From JAGPUQ01 sp041594335 (GTDB lineage Bacteria; Pseudomonadota; Gammaproteobacteria; Pseudomonadales; Porticoccaceae): DNA of 64,000 nucleotides. Location: assembly GCA_041594335.1 (NCBI GenBank), contig JBFHML010000002.1:31685-95684 (forward strand). Reading direction: 5' to 3'. Positions within the stretch are counted from its first letter, which is position 1. Each line of letters opens with the position of its first letter. The notes beneath the pieces are model-generated. The model saw only the letters and a program-made list of their open reading frames with translations, made no database searches and had not been told where the DNA came from. Of this stretch, positions 59,061 to 64,000 are shown piece by piece. The position numbers and the translations under genes were made by a program.

Positions 59061-60614
59061 ATGACCACTGACAGCCCCGTCGATCTACATTTGAAGGTCC
59101 GTAATCTCTGTATCGAAGACTACCCGCGGCTTGAGGAGCTGATGGACGAGGTCTATGCCGACATCAGTGGTGCTTGGCCCGAGCACTCGATACGGGCACT
59201 GATTGCGGACTTTCCGGAGGGGCAGATCGTCATCGAGGATCACGGTCGGTTGGTGGGGGCCGCGCTTAGTGTGCGTTGTAGTTACGACCGTTTCAGCCGC
59301 CAGCATACCTACGAGGATTTGGTGGCCCGGCGCGATCGGATTCACCACGATCCGGATGGCGACGCGCTCTATGGCATGGACGTGTTTGTAGATCCTGATT
59401 ACCGCGGCCTGCGGCTGGGACGTCGTCTGTACGATGCCCGCAAGGATCTGTGCCGCAACCTCAATCTGCGCGCCATTCTTGCCGGCGGTCGCATCGTTAA
59501 CTACCACGAGCACGCCGACCGACTGACGCCCGCCCAGTATATTGATGCGGTACGTAGCCGGGAGATCCACGACCCGATTCTCAGTTTCCAGCTTGCCAAC
59601 GACTTCGAGGTCAAGCGGTTGCTGCGCGCTTACCTGCCCGCCGATGAGCGGTCCCGTGGCTATGCCACGCTGCTCGAGTGGAACAACATTGTCTATGAGC
59701 CGGAACAGGTCGATATCGCCAACATTCGCAAGAGCGTGGTGCGGGTCGGTGTCATGCAGTGGCAAATGCGTCTTAGTCAATCCTTCGAGGAGTGGCTGCG
59801 GCAGGTTGAGTTCTTCGTCGACTGCGTGGCCGATTACAAGGCGGATTTTGTGCTCTTTCCGGAGTTCTTCAATGCACCGCTGATGGGCATGGGGGATCAA
59901 AGCAACCAGTATGAGGCGATTCGCTTCCTGGCGACCTTCGCCGAGCGCAGTGTCGAGGCGATGGCCCAGTTTGCGGTGTCCTACAACGTCAATCTGATCG
60001 CCGGCAGTATCCCGGTGATGGTCGGCGACAAGTTGCAGAATAACGCCTACCTCTGCCGTCGCGACGGCACCATTGCCGTCCAGCCCAAGCTGCATATCAC
60101 GCCCCATGAGCGCCGCGACTGGGTGATCTCCGGCGGCGACAGCCTGCAGGTGTTCGATACCGACGCCGGGCGCGTCGGCATTCTGATCTGCTACGACGTG
60201 GAGTTTCCCGAACTGGGTCGGCTGCTCGCCGAGCAGGGTATGGACATCCTCTTCGTGCCCTTCTGGACAGATACCAAGAACGCCTTTTTGCGGGTGCAGC
60301 GCTGCGCGCAGGCACGTGCCGTGGAAAACGAGTGCTATGTGGTGATCGGCGGTAGCGTTGGCAACCTGCCCCAGGTGCAGAATGTCGACCTGCAGTACGC
60401 CCAATCCGCCGTATACACGCCCTCCGACTTCGCTTTTCCCCATGACGCGGTCATCGCCGAGAGTACCCCCAACACCGAGATGGCGCTGATCGCCGATCTG
60501 GACTTGGACCGACTCACCCGTCTGCGCCACGAGGGTGCTGTGACCAATCGTAAGGATCGTCGCGACGACCTGTTTCAGGTGCTTTGGCGCGCGGCGGGCA
60601 AGCCGGGCGACTAG
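59061..60614 (+). CDS. GNAT acetyltransferase fused to nitrilase-type amidohydrolase
   Basis: A 517-residue fusion. Residues about 10-210 resemble a GNAT domain (DYPRLEELMDEVYADISGAW, GMDVFVDPDYRGLRLGRRLY with the acetyl-CoA loop). Residues about 228-505 are a carbon-nitrogen hydrolase with the Glu-Lys-Cys triad in FVLFPEFFNAPLM, VQPKLHITPHE and ILICYDVEFPE. Such proteins are known as bifunctional GNAT/CN-hydrolases; their substrate is not established. It converges on rsmE with one base between. Confidence 0.9.
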   Translation: MTTDSPVDLHLKVRNLCIEDYPRLEELMDEVYADISGAWPEHSIRALIADFPEGQIVIEDHGRLVGAALSVRCSYDRFSRQHTYEDLVARRDRIHHDPDGDALYGMDVFVDPDYRGLRLGRRLYDARKDLCRNLNLRAILAGGRIVNYHEHADRLTPAQYIDAVRSREIHDPILSFQLANDFEVKRLLRAYLPADERSRGYATLLEWNNIVYEPEQVDIANIRKSVVRVGVMQWQMRLSQSFEEWLRQVEFFVDCVADYKADFVLFPEFFNAPLMGMGDQSNQYEAIRFLATFAERSVEAMAQFAVSYNVNLIAGSIPVMVGDKLQNNAYLCRRDGTIAVQPKLHITPHERRDWVISGGDSLQVFDTDAGRVGILICYDVEFPELGRLLAEQGMDILFVPFWTDTKNAFLRVQRCAQARAVENECYVVIGGSVGNLPQVQNVDLQYAQSAVYTPSDFAFPHDAVIAESTPNTEMALIADLDLDRLTRLRHEGAVTNRKDRRDDLFQVLWRAAGKPGD

Positions 60615-60615
60615 T

Positions 60616-61344
60616 TCAGCGGAGGTCTCCCCAGCGCGCCTGACAAATGGCGAGAGCCGCCAGGGGTGCGGTCTCGGTGCGCAGTACCCGGGGTCCGAGG
60701 CCCACGGCACGAAAACCGACTGCCTCGGCCGCAGCGACCTCCTCGGCGGCCAGTCCTCCCTCAGGGCCGATCAGCAGACAGAGGGAGGAGGGTGTTTCTG
60801 TCAGCCCCGCCAACGACTGGTCCGCGCCGGGCGCGAGCACCAACTGGAGTTCGGCAGGCAGGCCGAGTGCGGTCGAGAAGGGCTCCGGCGGCAGGATTTC
60901 CGGCACGCGATTGCGACCGCTCTGCTCGCAGGCCGCGATGGCGATCTGCCGCCAATGGGTGAGTTTTTTGGCACAGCGCTCGCCCTTGAGCCGTACTTCG
61001 GTGCGCAGAGTGGTCAGCGGCTGAATGGTGGCGACGCCGAGCTCTACCGACTTCTGCACGATCCAGTCCATGCGCTCGCCGCGCGACATGCCGATCGCCA
61101 GTGTTATGGCGAGCGGGGATTCACGGTCGCTGTGATCGACGGCGCCGATGTCGACCTCGGCGCTGCCACCGCTGCTGTCGGCGAGGACGGCCGCGTAGCA
61201 GCCGCCGCGGCCGTTGAAGACACGTAATTCGGCGCCGGCCTTGAGGCGCAGCACCCGGAGCAGGTGGTGACTCGGCCCGGCTTCGAGTGTGATCCGTCCA
61301 CCGTCGGCCAGCGGTTGATTGGTGTAGATGCGCGGTCTGGCCAT
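60616..61344 (-). CDS. rsmE: 16S rRNA m3U1498 methyltransferase
   Basis: RsmE methylates U1498 in 16S rRNA. The 242-residue SPOUT enzyme has an N-terminal PUA-like domain (HHLLRVLRLKAGAELRVFNG), VQKSVELGVATIQPL and the knot with CLLIGPEGGLAAEEV and LGPRVLRTETAPLAAL. It starts 4 bases after the metF stop and is the last gene of the metK-ahcY-metF-rsmE unit. Confidence 0.96.
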   Translation of the reverse strand: MARPRIYTNQPLADGGRITLEAGPSHHLLRVLRLKAGAELRVFNGRGGCYAAVLADSSGGSAEVDIGAVDHSDRESPLAITLAIGMSRGERMDWIVQKSVELGVATIQPLTTLRTEVRLKGERCAKKLTHWRQIAIAACEQSGRNRVPEILPPEPFSTALGLPAELQLVLAPGADQSLAGLTETPSSLCLLIGPEGGLAAEEVAAAEAVGFRAVGLGPRVLRTETAPLAALAICQARWGDLR

Positions 61345-61348
61345 GGTT

Positions 61349-62194
61349 TTAGGAAGCCGCCGGGCGCCCCAGGGCCCGCAGAATGGCCGCAGTCGCTTCC
61401 GCCTGGTTCAGGGTATAAAAGTGTAGTCCCGGCGCCCCACCGGAAAGTAGGCGCTCACACAGGCGGGTCACCACCTCCGTGCCGAAGCTGCGCAATCCCA
61501 CGTCGTCGGCGCCGAAGTCCGCCAACCGGTGCTGCAGCCAGCGGGGGATTTCGGCGCCGCAGCGGGCGGAGAAGCGCGTCAGGCTGTCATAGTTGGTGAT
61601 CGGCATGATGCCGGGCACGATGGGGCGGTCGATACCGGCGGTGTGGCAGGCATCGAGAAAATAGAAATAGGCATCCGCAGAATAGAAATACTGCGTGATC
61701 GCCGCGTCGGCGCCGGCAGAGAATTTTGCGCCCAGCCAGCGCAGATCTTCGCTGTAGCTGCGCGCCTCGGGGTGAATCTCGGGGTAGGCGGCGACATGGA
61801 TGCGAAAGTGGTCGCCGCTATGGCGCCGGATCATGGCTACCAGCTCATTGGCGTGGACCAGTTGTCTGCTGCCGCCAACCCCGGACGGGGGGTCGCCGCG
61901 CAGGGCCACCAGGCGGGAGATCCCAGCCTCTCGGTAGCGATCCACCAATTCGAGCGCGCTGCCGGTGTCATCTCCGCCGCAGGAGAGGTGGGGGGCCACC
62001 GGGCAACCAGCCCGGTGGAGCGCCTGCACCGCAGCCAGGGTCGGCTCTCGGGTGGAGCCGCCGGCGCCGTAGGTGACCGAATAGAACTCCGGATCGAAAG
62101 TCGACAGGGCCGTGCGCACTTGTTGTAGTCGCACCATGCCCTCCGCAGTCTTGGGCGGAAAGAACTCGAAACTGAGCGGAATTTGCCGTTGCAT
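61349..62194 (-). CDS. metF: 5,10-methylenetetrahydrofolate reductase
   Basis: MetF makes 5-methyl-THF for methionine synthesis. The 281-residue FAD barrel has LSFEFFPPKTAEGM at the start, VTYGAGGSTREPTL, LVALRGDPPSGVG, AVAAYPEIHPEA-type segment VAAYPEIHPEARSYSED and TQYFYSADAYFYFLD. It lies 12 bases downstream of ahcY. Confidence 0.97.
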   Translation of the reverse strand: MQRQIPLSFEFFPPKTAEGMVRLQQVRTALSTFDPEFYSVTYGAGGSTREPTLAAVQALHRAGCPVAPHLSCGGDDTGSALELVDRYREAGISRLVALRGDPPSGVGGSRQLVHANELVAMIRRHSGDHFRIHVAAYPEIHPEARSYSEDLRWLGAKFSAGADAAITQYFYSADAYFYFLDACHTAGIDRPIVPGIMPITNYDSLTRFSARCGAEIPRWLQHRLADFGADDVGLRSFGTEVVTRLCERLLSGGAPGLHFYTLNQAEATAAILRALGRPAAS

Positions 62195-62206
62195 CTCCAG
62201 CGGCGC

Positions 62207-63604
<1,398 letters not shown>

Positions 63605-63661
63605 ATCTTCTTGCCTCTCGTCGATGGATGGCGAGCACTGTCGTGCCGGCGAGCTGTCGCG

Positions 63662-64000
63662 TTACTTGGCGCCGGCGCGCAGTGCTTCGACGCGGTCGGT
63701 GCGCTCCCAGGTAAACGCCGTGGCGCGGTGCGTTCTGGTAGCCTTCTGGCCCTGTTCGCGGACCTCGTAACGGTATTCCCGCTCATAGGGGGCGCGGCCG
63801 AAGTGACCGTAGGCTGCAGTCGGTTGATAGATCGGATGCAGCAGGTCCAGCGCGCGGGTGAGGCCAAACGGACGCAGATCGAAGTTTTCGCGTACCAAAG
63901 CCACCAGCCGCGCATCGGAGATCTTTCCGGTGCCGAAGGTATTGATCGAAATCGAGGTCGGCTCGGCGACGCCGATGGCATAGGAAACCTGGATCTCGCA
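63662..64000 (-). CDS. metK: S-adenosylmethionine synthetase, C-terminal part (cut by window end)
   Basis: The frame is open to the end of the window and encodes the last 112 residues of MetK, which makes SAM from methionine and ATP. Visible motifs include VSYAIGVAEPTSISINTFGT, NFDLRPFGL, LHPIYQPTAAYGHFGR and a C-terminal FTWERTD. The N-terminal two-thirds lie outside the window. It heads the SAM-cycle operon with ahcY and metF. Confidence 0.96.
   Translation of the reverse strand, partial: CEIQVSYAIGVAEPTSISINTFGTGKISDARLVALVRENFDLRPFGLTRALDLLHPIYQPTAAYGHFGRAPYEREYRYEVREQGQKATRTHRATAFTWERTDRVEALRAGAK

Noticed and set aside
59085..60710. 541-codon open frame on the minus strand
   Set aside because: It lies antisense to the GNAT-nitrilase gene, follows its codon pattern and has no recognisable domain. 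Long antisense frames are common in GC-rich DNA.
63605..63661. SAH riboswitch before ahcY
   Set aside because: The gap to metK is 57 bases, and the conserved SAH-riboswitch segments are not seen.

Overview
The window is a GC-rich (roughly 60-65% by eye), gene-dense stretch of a bacterial chromosome. Gene content and order point to a gammaproteobacterium, possibly a Chromatiales/Ectothiorhodospira-type lineage. The support is a set of conserved neighbourhoods: glmU-glmS; trpE-G-D-C near a Vfr-type crp with a YhfA/OsmC gene and coq7; aroQ-accB-accC-prmA-fis-purH-purD; mrcB with a TPR lipoprotein; argC-bactofilin-erpA facing anmK-mepM; def-fmt-rsmB-trkA-trkH diverging from lysM-dprA-tsaC-hemF-aroE; and metK-ahcY-metF-rsmE. 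The species cannot be named from sequence alone. There are no rRNA, tRNA, phage, insertion-sequence or CRISPR features that I can see. Almost everything is housekeeping.

Layout. 1-3.2 kb: end of glmU, glmS, and a divergent peroxiredoxin/TetR pair sharing a palindromic operator candidate. 3.2-8.0 kb (minus): rpe, then a trp operon (E-G-D-C, each junction overlapping by 4 bases) preceded by a newly read leader peptide with two Trp codons and a hairpin. 8.0-8.7 kb: the only long stretch without an intact gene, holding a decayed GlxA-type regulator. 8.7-11.7 kb: hydrolase, FAD-linked 2-hydroxyacid oxidase, FAH-family hydrolase. 11.7-16.4 kb: crp (TTG start), OsmC protein, a candidate minus-strand small RNA, a LysR regulator, coq7 and a Ycf46-like AAA ATPase. 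16.4-27.1 kb (minus): purD, Old Yellow Enzyme, a tiny membrane protein, purH, fis (TTG start), a zinc-ribbon protein, prmA, accC, accB, aroQ, dsbD. 27.2-38.3 kb: DUF2333 protein, a PAS-GGDEF-EAL protein, adenosine kinase (minus), mrcB, TPR lipoprotein, then an unusual trio of HpcH/HpaI aldolase, SPINDLY-type O-GlcNAc transferase and RmlC-like cupin.

38.3-42.8 kb (minus): rsmC, hemB, Nudix, hemL, hemJ, mostly a heme-synthesis block (hemF lies at 56.6 kb). 42.9-45.4 kb: argC, a DUF6776-like membrane protein, bactofilin, erpA. 45.4-53.7 kb (minus): def-fmt-rsmB-trkA-trkH-mepM-anmK. 53.8-60.6 kb (plus): LysM protein, dprA, tsaC, hemF, aroE, DUF2937 protein, a GNAT-nitrilase fusion. 60.6-64 kb (minus): a SAM-cycle operon, with metK cut by the window edge, ahcY, metF and rsmE.

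The best candidates for something not yet described are the aldolase/O-GlcNAc transferase/cupin trio, the candidate small RNA between the OsmC gene and the LysR gene, and the trp leader with its unusual hairpin lacking a U-tract.
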